In this document: piece after piece, positions 24,999 to 34,482 of the stretch
Position numbering within the stretch: the stretch's first letter is position 1
How the letters are laid out: each line of letters opens with the position of its first letter
NCBI GenBank assembly: GCA_037624485.1
Contig: JASJJC010000021.1
Location: forward strand, 171,690-235,689
Length of the DNA stretch: 64,000 nucleotides
Source: JAFMKE01 sp037624485
GTDB taxonomy: Bacteria > Bacteroidota > Bacteroidia > Chitinophagales > UBA8649
Direction: 5' to 3'
The notes under the pieces: model-generated
Database searches by the model: none
The model's input: only the letters and a program-made list of their open reading frames with translations
What the model was told of the DNA's origin: nothing
Position numbers and translations under genes: made by a program

Positions 24999-27002
24999 CT
25001 ACTTATATGATCTTGTTTTTAACTCTACCGCCTCAAATGATAATTCCTCTTTATGTAATTTTGGCTCAGCATCTTCTCCTTTGAATTCCCATGCTGCAAC
25101 ATATGCGAAGTTTTCATCGTCTCTTAACGCTTCACCTTCAGGAGTTTGATGTTCTTCTCTAAAGTGACCACCGCAGGATTCTGTACGATTCAGGGCATCA
25201 ATGGCAAACAGCTCCCCTAGCTCAATAAAATCGGCAACTCTACCTGCTTTTTCAAGTTCTTGGTTAAACGATTCATTTGAACCTGGAACAAAGACATCAC
25301 TCCAAAATTCGTTTTTAATTGCCTTAATCTCAGCAATAGCTTCTTTTAGGCCTTTTTCATTTCTAGCCATACCCACTTTATCCCACATTACTTTCCCTAA
25401 ACGCTTATGAAAATAGTCTACCGGTTTAGATCCTTTATTGTTGATAATTTTATTGATTCTATCTTTTACCTCTTTTTCTGCTGTATCAAATTCTGGCGTT
25501 TCTGTTGAAATTTCACCAGTACGTATTTCTTTTGCTAAGTAATCTCCAATGGTATAAGGAAGCACAAAATATCCATCAGCTAATCCTTGCATCAAAGCAG
25601 AGGCACCTAATCTATTGGCACCATGATCAGAAAAATTGGCTTCACCAATTGAATATAATCCTTCAACTGACGTCATTAAGTTATAATCAACCCATGTACC
25701 ACCCATAGTATAGTGCACTGCAGGATATATCATCATTGGTGTTTCGTAAGGATTTTGATCGACTATTTTCTCATACATTTCGAATAGGTTACCATACTTT
25801 TCTTTAACCACTTCCTGCCCTAATCGTTTAACTTCTGCACCATTGTTATCATCCACATCAAGCATACGCGCTTTTACTTTACCGTATCGCATAATTGCTG
25901 CAGTAAAATCCAAGTAGACCGCTTCTCCTGTTTGATTGACACCAAATCCTGCATCACATCTTTCCTTAGCTGCTCTTGATGCAACATCTCGCGGTACTAA
26001 ATTACCAAAAGCCGGATATCTCCTTTCCAGGTAATAGTCTCGTCTATCTTCTGATAAATCTGTTGGTTTCAAAGAGCCATCTCTTATATTCTCAACATCC
26101 TCCTTATGTTTAGGCACCCAAATACGCCCATCATTTCTCAATGATTCAGACATCAAAGTCAACTTACTTTGATGGTCTCCGCTTCGTGGAATACATGTTG
26201 GATGAATCTGTGTATAGCATGGATTAGCAAAAAAAGCTCCTTTTTTGTATGCTTTCCAAGATGCAGTTACATTACTTCCCATGGCATTTGTCGAAAGAAA
26301 GAAAACATTACCATATCCGCCATTAGCCAAAACCACTGCATGTGCAGAGTGTCGTTCAATTTCGCCTGTAATTAAATTTCTTGCTATAATACCTCTTGCT
26401 TTGCCATCGACCAAAACTACATCAAGCATCTCATGCCTGTTAAACATTTCCACTTTACCTGTCGCTATTTGACGACTTAGGGCAGAATAAGCACCTAATA
26501 GTAATTGCTGACCCGTTTGACCTGCTGCATAAAAAGTTCTAGAAACTAAAACGCCTCCAAAAGAACGATTGTCCAACAAACCACCATATTCGCGAGCAAA
26601 AGGAACACCTTGTGCTACACATTGATCAATAATATTACTCGATACTTCAGCTAGTCTATGAACATTGGCTTCTCTGCTCCTGTAGTCTCCACCTTTTACT
26701 GTATCATAAAATAATCTATAATTTGAATCGCCATCTCCTTGATAATTCTTAGCTGCATTGATGCCTCCTTGAGCTGCAATCGAGTGCGCTCTTCTTGGGC
26801 TATCTTGAAAACAAAAAGTCTTTACATTGTAACCAAGTTCACCTAAGGTCGCTGAAGCAGATGAACCTGCTAAACCAGTACCAATAACAATAACATCAAT
26901 GTTTCTCTTGTTGGCTGGGTTGACCAAGTCAATGTGACCTTTATGATTTAACCACTTTTCGCTCATTTTCCCTGCAGGAACATTAGAATTTAGTACAGAC
27001 AT
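24999..27002 (-). CDS. sdhA: succinate dehydrogenase/fumarate reductase flavoprotein subunit
   Basis: Catalytic subunit oxidising succinate to fumarate with covalently bound FAD. The 667-residue protein has the dinucleotide-binding motif VIGTGLAGSSASATLGELGY at about 36-55. The HSIAAQGGINAAKN segment carries the histidine that binds FAD. A long active-site region includes HPTCIPRSGDHQSKL, and LGASALMQGLADGYFVLP follows. TESCGGHFREEHQTPEGEA lies near the end. sdhC is 12 bases upstream and sdhB 43 bases downstream. Confidence 0.98.
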   Translation of the reverse strand: MSVLNSNVPAGKMSEKWLNHKGHIDLVNPANKRNIDVIVIGTGLAGSSASATLGELGYNVKTFCFQDSPRRAHSIAAQGGINAAKNYQGDGDSNYRLFYDTVKGGDYRSREANVHRLAEVSSNIIDQCVAQGVPFAREYGGLLDNRSFGGVLVSRTFYAAGQTGQQLLLGAYSALSRQIATGKVEMFNRHEMLDVVLVDGKARGIIARNLITGEIERHSAHAVVLANGGYGNVFFLSTNAMGSNVTASWKAYKKGAFFANPCYTQIHPTCIPRSGDHQSKLTLMSESLRNDGRIWVPKHKEDVENIRDGSLKPTDLSEDRRDYYLERRYPAFGNLVPRDVASRAAKERCDAGFGVNQTGEAVYLDFTAAIMRYGKVKARMLDVDDNNGAEVKRLGQEVVKEKYGNLFEMYEKIVDQNPYETPMMIYPAVHYTMGGTWVDYNLMTSVEGLYSIGEANFSDHGANRLGASALMQGLADGYFVLPYTIGDYLAKEIRTGEISTETPEFDTAEKEVKDRINKIINNKGSKPVDYFHKRLGKVMWDKVGMARNEKGLKEAIAEIKAIKNEFWSDVFVPGSNESFNQELEKAGRVADFIELGELFAIDALNRTESCGGHFREEHQTPEGEALRDDENFAYVAAWEFKGEDAEPKLHKEELSFEAVELKTRSYK

Positions 27003-27014
27003 TTTTATATGATT

Positions 27015-27683
27015 TTAATGGATTAAAAAGTGATAAAGTGCAATGAAAGCAAAACCAGCTGGAATTACTACACTATAAAAGAATCCTATCTTTTTAATAA
27101 GGGGTGTATACTTCGGATGATTTGCCCCAACGGATTGAAAGGATGATTGAAAGCCATGATTCGTATGTAATCCTAAAAAGAAGAATGCTGCAATATAAAT
27201 TACAACACGCACTAAATTTTGAAATTTGGCTACAAGTTCTTCATGATAACGAAACTCTCCTCTTTCATTTAAGCCGGTCATATTACCTTGGCCATATTTA
27301 ACAATCATTTCATGTACCCAAAAATCGTAGAGGTGCAAAAGCATGAATAGCATGATTGCTACTCCCGTATAAATCATATTCTTACTAAGTTTTGTTCCTC
27401 CAGTATTATTTGTCGAGAAATATTTCACTGGACGAGCCTTTCTATTTTGAATTTCTAAGACAATTGCCATTATAAAATGGAAAATAATACCAAACATCAG
27501 CACGGGTTGCAGCAAACCTTGCACTAAAAAGTTGGTTCCCATAAACTGAGAAACCTCATTGAAAGCTGCGGGACTAATAACTGATAAAAGATTGATGGAG
27601 AAATGTTGTAGAAGAAAAATCATCAGAAAAAATCCTGACAAAGCCATTAAAATTTTTCTACTAATTGTGGACAATTTTGACAT
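27015..27683 (-). CDS. sdhC: succinate dehydrogenase cytochrome b subunit
   Basis: Single membrane anchor of the type B succinate:quinone oxidoreductase, 222 residues with five hydrophobic segments (about 10-32, 58-80, 105-127, 157-177 and 200-220). Histidines placed in or near these helices (for example LQHFS, FHFIM, LHLYDFW, LHTNHGF) are candidates for ligands of two haems. It heads the operon and has a good promoter. In the family it passes electrons to menaquinone. Confidence 0.95.
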   Translation of the reverse strand: MSKLSTISRKILMALSGFFLMIFLLQHFSINLLSVISPAAFNEVSQFMGTNFLVQGLLQPVLMFGIIFHFIMAIVLEIQNRKARPVKYFSTNNTGGTKLSKNMIYTGVAIMLFMLLHLYDFWVHEMIVKYGQGNMTGLNERGEFRYHEELVAKFQNLVRVVIYIAAFFFLGLHTNHGFQSSFQSVGANHPKYTPLIKKIGFFYSVVIPAGFAFIALYHFLIH

Positions 27684-27699
27684 GTACTTAAATTTTACA

Positions 27700-27730
27700 C
27701 AAAGGTAATTAATGTATGCCTAGTAATCAA
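27700..27730 (-). promoter_or_regulatory. sdhCAB promoter (TTG, 20 bases, TACCTTTG)
   Basis: On the minus strand TTG at 27728-27730 is followed by 20 bases and then TACCTTTG at 27700-27707, matching both elements of the Bacteroidota vegetative promoter with correct spacing. The -7 element ends 16 bases before the sdhC ATG. Confidence 0.75.
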
Positions 27731-27752
27731 GACTAACTTGACTGAAAAAACA

Positions 27753-27771
27753 ATTTAGAAAATATCTAAAT
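27753..27771 (-). terminator. candidate terminator of the gmhA-gmhB transcript
   Basis: ATTTAGA (27753-27759) pairs with TCTAAAT (27765-27771) around a five-base loop. Read on the minus strand, two bases of spacer and then six Ts follow. It lies about 245 bases beyond the gmhB stop and just upstream of the sdhC promoter. Confidence 0.4.
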
Positions 27772-28016
27772 AGCTTTTAATCGGGCATCTACCAATATTT
27801 AAAACCAGCAAAATGAATATTTGTTCAATAAGAAACAGCAACTTTAACCCTTTCACATTTTCTATTTAACTAGAATGGGATATTGAAAGCCACTTGTTTC
27901 AAATTGAATGGCAAATCATTAACGCTATCATCAAACAAAAAAAGATGCGAAAACCGCTATTCTAAGGCTTGTATATGAGGTAGATTTATTCGATATGGAG
28001 AATAACTTTTAATCCT

Positions 28017-28580
28017 TTACAAGGATATGTGCAACAATACATCACTTAAGCCTTCTACTCTTGTTAAGCCGGTATCATCAGGGATTTCCTTGGAAGTAAC
28101 CATAAAACATTCCATTCCAAGAGTTAATCCAAAGCGCATATCCGATAGTTTATCCCCTACCATAATGGATTTGGTGAAATCAATTTCTGGAAAATCTCGT
28201 TTCGCCCACATGGCCATACCTATCTCTGGCTTGCGGCAAGGAGAATCCTCTTCTTCTAAATCTGGACAATAATATATCCGATCAATCCGACCATCCTCTT
28301 CACGAACTACTTCAACTAATTTGTTATGAATTTCATGTAATTGATCTTTGGTCATTAATTCCTTTCCAACACCTTGTTGATTAGTAACAACGACGATTCT
28401 GCCCAGTAACATACCAAAGTAACGCAAGGCACGATGTACATCAGGTAAAAATTCAAACTCCTCCCAAGATGTCACATAGCCATCTTCAATGTTTTTATTG
28501 ATTACCCCATCTCTATCGAGAAATAAGGTCCAGGTTTCATCAACTTCAATTGTCTTTTTCACTAAACATTTTTTTTTCAA
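28017..28580 (-). CDS. gmhB: heptose-1,7-bisphosphate phosphatase-like HAD hydrolase
   Basis: HAD-IIIA phosphatase of 187 residues, expected to remove the C7 phosphate of glycero-manno-heptose 1,7-bisphosphate for surface glycan synthesis. The nucleophile motif LDRDGVINKN is at 21-30 (D22, D24). VVVTNQQGVG carries the second motif, CRKPEIGM the lysine and VGDKLSDM the terminal aspartates. The zinc loop is odd. Typical GmhB has four ligands in a C-x-H...C-x-C arrangement, whereas here there is C105-P-D107 and a lone C115. The start overlaps gmhA by 35 bases; an alternative GTG at 28562 would reduce this to 17. The gmhA neighbour supports the assignment. Confidence 0.85.
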   Translation of the reverse strand: MKKKCLVKKTIEVDETWTLFLDRDGVINKNIEDGYVTSWEEFEFLPDVHRALRYFGMLLGRIVVVTNQQGVGKELMTKDQLHEIHNKLVEVVREEDGRIDRIYYCPDLEEEDSPCRKPEIGMAMWAKRDFPEIDFTKSIMVGDKLSDMRFGLTLGMECFMVTSKEIPDDTGLTRVEGLSDVLLHISL

Positions 28581-29130
28581 CTAATTCACAAATAATATGT
28601 CCTAACAACAAATGACATTCTTGTATTCGAGGAGTATCTGTGCTAGGTACTTTAACTATTAGGCTACAATTCTCATCTAAGATGCTCGCATTACTTCCTG
28701 TAAAAGCGACAGAATCCACTCCCATCTTCTGGGCTTGCATCGCTGCATTAACTATATTAGGAGATTTACCCGAAGTACTTAAAAGCCACAGCACATCCCC
28801 TTTCTTAGCTTTTGCCTCTAGCAAACGAGCATAGAGCTTATCAAAACCAAAATCATTGGATATGGCAGTCAATGCAGCTTCATTTACATTTAATGCTTCA
28901 ACAGGTAAAGCTTTACGGTTTAAATAAAATCTTCCTGAGAATTCTGCGGCCAGGTGAAGAGCATCTGCTGCACTCCCACCATTTCCACAAATCAGAATCT
29001 GATTCCCGGCTTTCAATGTATCTACAAATTTATGGGTAATCTGACCTACACTTGAAAGTAAATCTTGGTCCTGAATCAGGGCCGATTTAAGGTCAGCGCT
29101 TGCTTGAATACGTTTGATGATCTCTTGCAT
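28546..29130 (-). CDS. gmhA: sedoheptulose-7-phosphate (phosphoheptose) isomerase
   Basis: SIS-domain isomerase of 194 residues making D-glycero-D-manno-heptose 7-phosphate from sedoheptulose 7-phosphate. The phosphate-binding CGNGGSAADA is at 48-57 with the catalytic glutamate in LAAEFSGRF. LSTSGKSPNI follows, and Q170-E-C-H173 with H178 near the C-terminus corresponds to the family's catalytic and metal-binding histidines. It precedes gmhB and follows the GT2 gene by 12 bases. The kinase and nucleotidyltransferase of the heptose pathway are not in the window. Confidence 0.93.
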   Translation of the reverse strand: MQEIIKRIQASADLKSALIQDQDLLSSVGQITHKFVDTLKAGNQILICGNGGSAADALHLAAEFSGRFYLNRKALPVEALNVNEAALTAISNDFGFDKLYARLLEAKAKKGDVLWLLSTSGKSPNIVNAAMQAQKMGVDSVAFTGSNASILDENCSLIVKVPSTDTPRIQECHLLLGHIICELVEKKMFSEKDN

Positions 29131-29142
29131 GTCCTTAGTTTA

Positions 29143-30180
29143 TTACTTCTTTTTAGATTTACCGTAATAATTTTTTACAAAGCCCAAAGCTTCTTCTTTC
29201 CCCATTAACTTTTGAATCACTGCATAAATCAAACCTGCGCCATAGGCGAAAACTTGAATATTCAAGGTGATAACAGCGTACAAAGCTACAAGGATTTGTC
29301 GATGTTTTAAAAAAGCTTGGATAAAAGCAAGTATACAAACTAGAAAATGGCCAAATACAGCAATTTGAAATAAAACATCAAAAACTGGGAAAAACACAGA
29401 TAATATAAAAAGTGCATTATACATTAATAGTATAAATGCCGGCAAAAAATGAACAGGTTTTAATAACTCTTTATGGGCAGTGCCTAAGTTAATTCGTGCT
29501 ACTCCCCAATTGAAGATTTGTTTAAAGAACTTCTTAAGGCTAGTTCTCCGTTTGTGATAAACAAAAGCATCCGGTATAAGTCCAACTTTAAATCCAGCTT
29601 GATAAACTCGAGCCGAGTAATCCATGTCTTGACCATGACGCAACATGTTCATACCACCTAATTTTTGATACACGCCCTTTGCAATACCCATATTAAAGCT
29701 TCTCGGGTAAAACTTACCTATACTTTTTTCCCCTCCCCTCGTTCCACCAGTACCTATGAATGAAGTCATACTATAGTTGATGGCTTTCACTAAAGGTGAA
29801 AAAGATTCATGAGCAGCATCTGGCCCACCGAAAGCATCTAAGGCATTAGCAGTAAGATAATCATCTACCTTTTGAATCCATTCTGGTGGAAACATACAAT
29901 CTGAATCAATAAAAATGAAATAATCGCTATTCGCGTTTTCCATTCCATAGTTTCTTGCTTTGCCAGGTCCTTGATTTTGTTGAAAAATTGCTCGAGTAAT
30001 TAATCCACTCTCCGATTTATAGGCTTCTATAAATTCTTTAAAGCCATCTGTAGAGCCATCATCGACAAATAGTAATTCAAAGGCATCACGTGCAAAAGGC
30101 ATTAGCTCAGCTGAGGCTAAAAGTTCTTTAACTTCTCCTAAGCGGTTATAGACTGCTATAATGATGGAATATTTCAACAA
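29143..30180 (-). CDS. family 2 glycosyltransferase with C-terminal membrane segments
   Basis: Inverting GT-A glycosyltransferase, 345 residues. The N-terminal half has SIIIAVYNRLGEV, FVDDGSTDGF, GPGKARNYGM and the metal-binding FIDSDC. A GQDMDYSARVYQAG segment in the acceptor half is typical of GT2 enzymes. From about residue 240 there are two or three hydrophobic segments, so it is probably bound to the inner membrane. The reading frame begins with TTG at 30178-30180 directly after the stop of the methyltransferase. The next residue (second codon) is also TTG, and no ATG gives a complete domain. The sugar donor cannot be predicted. Confidence 0.9.
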   Translation of the reverse strand: MLKYSIIIAVYNRLGEVKELLASAELMPFARDAFELLFVDDGSTDGFKEFIEAYKSESGLITRAIFQQNQGPGKARNYGMENANSDYFIFIDSDCMFPPEWIQKVDDYLTANALDAFGGPDAAHESFSPLVKAINYSMTSFIGTGGTRGGEKSIGKFYPRSFNMGIAKGVYQKLGGMNMLRHGQDMDYSARVYQAGFKVGLIPDAFVYHKRRTSLKKFFKQIFNWGVARINLGTAHKELLKPVHFLPAFILLMYNALFILSVFFPVFDVLFQIAVFGHFLVCILAFIQAFLKHRQILVALYAVITLNIQVFAYGAGLIYAVIQKLMGKEEALGFVKNYYGKSKKK

Positions 30181-30972
30181 TTACTTTTTAGGTGTGATTA
30201 TATAATACGCGCAAGTGGTCACAAAGTTTCTGAAGAAAGGTATTGAGCGAATAACGGGCAACTGCTTTCTGGGTTTGAGCTTAAACTTAATATCATAGTT
30301 CGGGTTGATAAGATAAAGTGTTTCATCCAGAATTGACCATATATTAGGCAACAGCGCCCTTTTAAAGCGTTCTATGCTAATTCCAGTTGACTTAATCTCT
30401 AACAAGCTATCGGTAGCATAAGGAGATTCGGCAAACCACTGTAATAATCGTTTATAAATAAAATTTGGTAGAATATGGAAATAAGGTACTTTGCGCAAAA
30501 TACTTCTACACCCTTGCTGGTGACCACCAAAGGGCATATACCATGGTGGGAAGCCAAAAAACACAATACCATTAGGTTTCGTGAATTGCACCAAGAAGCT
30601 TAAAAATTTTTCTTGATCAGAGATATGCTCAATAACGTCTCTCATCATGATAAGATCAAACTGACCAATGTCCTCCAACTTGGCATCGTAAATATTTAAA
30701 TTTAATAATTTCGTTTTGGAAGTATCCTTACAAAACTGCCTGGTAAAGGTCTCTGCATTCTCGAGTTGTTTGGTGTTCAAGTCCACACCAACTACCTCGC
30801 AACCTTCATCAATGAAATATTTCAAATTACCTCCTTCACCACATCCAATCTCCAAAACTCTATGCTGATGACTAAGCTTGAGATACTTTTGAATATAAGG
30901 TACCACATACTTCTCTGTAGTGTAATCTTGTTCTCTAAAGTAAAGTTCTCTTTTGCTTCTGCGTTCAATCAT
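30181..30972 (-). CDS. class I SAM-dependent methyltransferase
   Basis: 263 residues with a Rossmann methyltransferase core. Motif I is VLEIGCGEGGN at 39-49. An acidic ribose-binding residue follows in VVGVDLN, and MMRDVIEHI lies at 109-117. FFGFPPWYMPFGGHQQGC resembles the segment seen in methyltransferases of polysaccharide loci. It is directly adjacent to the GT2 gene and near gmhA/gmhB, so a glycan or lipid-carrier substrate is likely, but ubiquinone-type or small-molecule substrates cannot be excluded from sequence. Confidence 0.88.
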   Translation of the reverse strand: MIERRSKRELYFREQDYTTEKYVVPYIQKYLKLSHQHRVLEIGCGEGGNLKYFIDEGCEVVGVDLNTKQLENAETFTRQFCKDTSKTKLLNLNIYDAKLEDIGQFDLIMMRDVIEHISDQEKFLSFLVQFTKPNGIVFFGFPPWYMPFGGHQQGCRSILRKVPYFHILPNFIYKRLLQWFAESPYATDSLLEIKSTGISIERFKRALLPNIWSILDETLYLINPNYDIKFKLKPRKQLPVIRSIPFFRNFVTTCAYYIITPKK

Positions 30973-31038
30973 TTCGTTATCTAAAGTAGCTACAAAGAAA
31001 AAAAAAATGTTTTACTTTGTTAGGAAATTATTCGATTT

Positions 31039-33537
31039 ATGAAAATAATCTTTAAAAAAGCCATCCCACATCTTATTTCGATAATTATTTTATTGGTAGT
31101 TTCTTGCTTTGAGTTTTCCCCTCAGCTAGAAGGACAAAAAATTGTAGCAGGTGATATTGTAAATTCTGACGCTAAAACCAAGCATATCAAAGATTATATG
31201 GAAAATAGTGAGAATTTGATTTATTGGAATTCATCTCAATTTTCTGGTGGCCCCATTTTCCTTTTAAGCTTAGGTAAAAAGAATAATTTCTTACGATATA
31301 TTGACAAGGTAATTACCTTTAATCACAGGGCTCCAATCGGACTTTTTTTCGCATTGGCTCTTATCATGTATATAGCGCTTTGCTCATTGGGTGTAAAACC
31401 ATCGCTATCACTAGTCTTTAGTTTGGCTTATATGTTCAGCCCCATCTATATAACTTTATTGGAAGCTGGCCATTTCTCCAAGGTATATACCTTAGGTTAC
31501 CTACCATTAATAATTGCCGGATTAATATTGGTAATGAGAAGCAATCACCTAAAAGGTGGTTTACTTTTCACCTTAGGCTTGTCGCTTTCCATCTATTCAG
31601 GTCACGTACAGATGATCTATTATTTAGCCTTAGCGCTAGTATTATTCCCTATTCCATTTTTGATTAGCTTCCTCAGGAAAAAAGATTATACTTCCCTCTA
31701 TAAGGGCATTGGAATATTAATAATTGGAACAACATTAGGTATTTGCTCAAACTTTTCCCAATTGTATTCATCTTTAGTTTTTTCTGAAAAAACAATGCGT
31801 GGAGGAGATGTTCTTGAGATTGAAAGTCAAAGCGAGAGCAATGGTGGATTAGATTGGGATTATGCCATGAATTGGAGTTATGAAGTCAAGGATTTCTTTA
31901 ATATAATGGTGCCACGAATTGTTGGTGGCGGAAGTCAAGAAATGGTTGATAAAGCAAACCCTATCTCAAAACTAATTATTCAAAATAATGGAGTGGTTAA
32001 AAATGGAAAAGTCGCTATCCCTGGTTATTGGGGAAATATGCCTTTCACATCTGGTAGTGCTTATTTAGGTGCTAGTATATTATTTATTTTCGTTTTAGCA
32101 TTGTTTGTTCTAGATAAGGAAATAGTCCTATCCAGTATTCTTTTCTTTTTTGTCATCTTTTTACTTTCTTTAGGAGAACACGTAGGAGTGAGCTTCGGTG
32201 GGATTGATTTCAATATTAACAAGATTTTCTACCAGCATTTACCTATGTTTAATAAGTTTAGAAGCCCTAGTTCTGCAGTCTCCGTTCTTTCTCCATTTAT
32301 TATTATTATCGGCGCATTAGGACTCCACCAGTTACTGCTAGATAAAGACAAGAGCAAAAACTTTCAAAAGCTGCTTTTAGCAGGAGGAGTGAGTGCTTCG
32401 GTTATTATACTCATTTGGATAATTGGGAGTCTAAGTTTTAGTTTTTTAAGTCCTTCAGATGGAGATAATTATCAGATACAACAGATTCTTGTTCAAGGAA
32501 GAAAAATGATTTTTACGGCTGATGTGTATCGCTCATTTATTTTTATGGCGATGGTTTTTGGCCTGTTAGTGTTGGTTTTAAAAAACATTCTAAAAAAAGA
32601 AATGCTTTTTATAGGTGGTATCGCTTTCCTTTTTTGTTTAGATCTTGTTCCTATCACTCGCAGATATTTTAGTCATGAAAATTTTGTTTCAAAAAATAAA
32701 TATGAAACTAAATTTGCAGCTTCTCCCGCATCCGCTGAGATTTTAAAAATAGAAAACAAGGGCCGTGGATATTATCGAGTTTTAGATTTGACTACCAGTA
32801 CTTTCAATGATGCCAAGCCTTCATATCATCACAACCAGATAGGTGGTTATGATCCAACGAAGCTTCAACGTTATCAAGATTTGATTGATTATCATATCAA
32901 TAATAATATTCAATCCATTTCACAGCAGTTACCTTCCGTGAAAACACAAAAAGATGTTGATGATCTAATGAATGGGCTAGGCGCCTTAAATATGCTTAAT
33001 TGCAAGTACATTATTATTAATCCGAAAAGTGCTCCTCTAATTAATAATAGCGCAATGAGCAATGCCTGGTTTGTGCGTGACATAGCCTATGTTCAGAACA
33101 ATCAAGACGAGATTGCCAAGCTAGCTCAAGTTAATCTAGAAAATACAGTCATAATTAATGAAAAAGATTTTGGTTCAGAATTTAAGGTTGGAGATGGTTC
33201 GGGTAGAATTGACTTAGTAGCTTATGAACCCAACAAGCTGACTTATACTGCAAGCAACACCTCAGATCAATTGGCGGTGTTCTCCGAAGTATGGTATGGA
33301 GGAGATCCTGACTGGACAGCAACTATTGATGGTGAAGTGGTTGATATATTTAGGTCAAACTATCTTTTAAAAGCCTTAGAAATTCCAGCTGGAAACCATG
33401 AGATTATCATGGAATTCAGTCCAAAGCCTAAGGGTGCTGCAATCTCAATTCTTAGTTCAATTATTTTGTTAATAAGCTTACTTATTATGATTTTTAAAGC
33501 GGGTCAAGGCTTGAATCATGACAAAATCAAGAACTAA
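31039..33537 (+). CDS. YfhO-family polytopic membrane protein
   Basis: 832 residues with a dozen or more hydrophobic segments. After the first membrane span comes a loop with GDIVNSDAKTK, whose acidic residues fit a GT-C type glycosyltransferase active-site loop. The soluble C-terminal part ends in a small beta domain with the pattern FSEVWYGGDPDWTATIDGE, then VDIFRSNYLLKALEIPAGNH, which is characteristic of YfhO-type proteins. Members are thought to glycosylate cell-wall polymers or lipids; the substrate here is unknown. It is divergent from the methyltransferase gene and opens the plus-strand part of the polysaccharide region. Confidence 0.88.
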   Translation: MKIIFKKAIPHLISIIILLVVSCFEFSPQLEGQKIVAGDIVNSDAKTKHIKDYMENSENLIYWNSSQFSGGPIFLLSLGKKNNFLRYIDKVITFNHRAPIGLFFALALIMYIALCSLGVKPSLSLVFSLAYMFSPIYITLLEAGHFSKVYTLGYLPLIIAGLILVMRSNHLKGGLLFTLGLSLSIYSGHVQMIYYLALALVLFPIPFLISFLRKKDYTSLYKGIGILIIGTTLGICSNFSQLYSSLVFSEKTMRGGDVLEIESQSESNGGLDWDYAMNWSYEVKDFFNIMVPRIVGGGSQEMVDKANPISKLIIQNNGVVKNGKVAIPGYWGNMPFTSGSAYLGASILFIFVLALFVLDKEIVLSSILFFFVIFLLSLGEHVGVSFGGIDFNINKIFYQHLPMFNKFRSPSSAVSVLSPFIIIIGALGLHQLLLDKDKSKNFQKLLLAGGVSASVIILIWIIGSLSFSFLSPSDGDNYQIQQILVQGRKMIFTADVYRSFIFMAMVFGLLVLVLKNILKKEMLFIGGIAFLFCLDLVPITRRYFSHENFVSKNKYETKFAASPASAEILKIENKGRGYYRVLDLTTSTFNDAKPSYHHNQIGGYDPTKLQRYQDLIDYHINNNIQSISQQLPSVKTQKDVDDLMNGLGALNMLNCKYIIINPKSAPLINNSAMSNAWFVRDIAYVQNNQDEIAKLAQVNLENTVIINEKDFGSEFKVGDGSGRIDLVAYEPNKLTYTASNTSDQLAVFSEVWYGGDPDWTATIDGEVVDIFRSNYLLKALEIPAGNHEIIMEFSPKPKGAAISILSSIILLISLLIMIFKAGQGLNHDKIKN

Positions 33538-33639
33538 ATAAAGTTGCTTATATCCTCTTGATTACTGACCTATTTTGAGCATCGGATTATAGCGTAAAAC
33601 CGTATACAAATAAAGCAGGAGTTCATTTAATTTAGTTTT

Positions 33640-34482
33640 ATGAAAAAACCCACCATTATCATTTTTTACTTAATCCCGTTAAGTTCTAACAAAGCAAATA
33701 ATTGGGTAGATGGATTTACTTCAGCAATTGAATTGCTCAAGGATAGGTTTGAGTTCATTTATCACAATATCAATGAATCCCCTATTCCTACGAATGATGA
33801 TTTTTATGAAAATATTGATCTGATTTTCATTAAGGCAAATTGGAATTCAAGGCTAGAGATTGAAGCGAGGCAAAATCTAAAGCATATACAACCACAAAAG
33901 GCTTTGATAATTTCTGGCAGCAAGCTTCCAAAATCTGATTCCACTTCCAATTTTTACGATCTTCTTTACTATGAGACTAATTGGTATAAAGAGTTTATTG
34001 ATTTTCATCCTAACATTATTCATGCTTTTGGTATTGACCGGAGTAAAATGCAAGCAGATCCTTCTGTTCAAAAAACAATCGATATTTTGAGTATAGGATC
34101 ATTTAAGCATTACAAAAGGCTTCATTTGTTAATTTTTAAAAGAGGAAAAAAACTTTTTATTGGAGAAAAACCAAAAAAATTGAACAAGAAAAATTTACAA
34201 GACTATTTCTTCTATTTTCTTCTTAAATTGTTCCGTATTGAGATAAAAGATTTTATGGATTACCAAGAGTTAAGCACCTTTATTAATCAAGCAAAAAAAG
34301 TATATATCCCAGCAAGTTTAAACGGTGGAGGAGAACGAGCTATTTTAGAGGCTAGATCTTGTAATGTTCCAGTTGAAGTTGAGGGTGACAATCCAAAGTT
34401 AGTCTCGCTACTAGGTTCACCTATATATGACCACCATTACTATGCTATGCAGATAGAGAAAGGTATTAAAACCCTGTTATGA
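33640..34482 (+). CDS. probable GT-B glycosyltransferase
   Basis: A 280-residue cytoplasmic protein. The N-terminal half has a degenerate Rossmann pattern. The C-terminal half has DILSIGSFKHYKRLHLL, then VYIPASLNGGGERAILEARSC and NVPVEVEGDN. The glutamates in the E-R-A-I-L-E-A-R segment resemble the donor-binding helix of GT4-like enzymes. It is shorter than standard GT4 proteins (about 350-400) because the N-terminal acceptor domain is reduced. Its last four bases overlap the start of the pyruvyl transferase gene. Donor and acceptor sugars cannot be told. Confidence 0.7.
   Translation: MKKPTIIIFYLIPLSSNKANNWVDGFTSAIELLKDRFEFIYHNINESPIPTNDDFYENIDLIFIKANWNSRLEIEARQNLKHIQPQKALIISGSKLPKSDSTSNFYDLLYYETNWYKEFIDFHPNIIHAFGIDRSKMQADPSVQKTIDILSIGSFKHYKRLHLLIFKRGKKLFIGEKPKKLNKKNLQDYFFYFLLKLFRIEIKDFMDYQELSTFINQAKKVYIPASLNGGGERAILEARSCNVPVEVEGDNPKLVSLLGSPIYDHHYYAMQIEKGIKTLL

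Larger units (their letters stand above)
27684..28016. other. 333-base gap between sdhC and gmhB
   Basis: The right end of the sdhC leader and its promoter occupy 27684-27730, and a hairpin lies at 27753-27771. From about 27780 to 28016 I find no convincing gene, tRNA or repeat on either strand. Stop codons are frequent in all frames and base composition is AT-rich. Confidence 0.6.
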
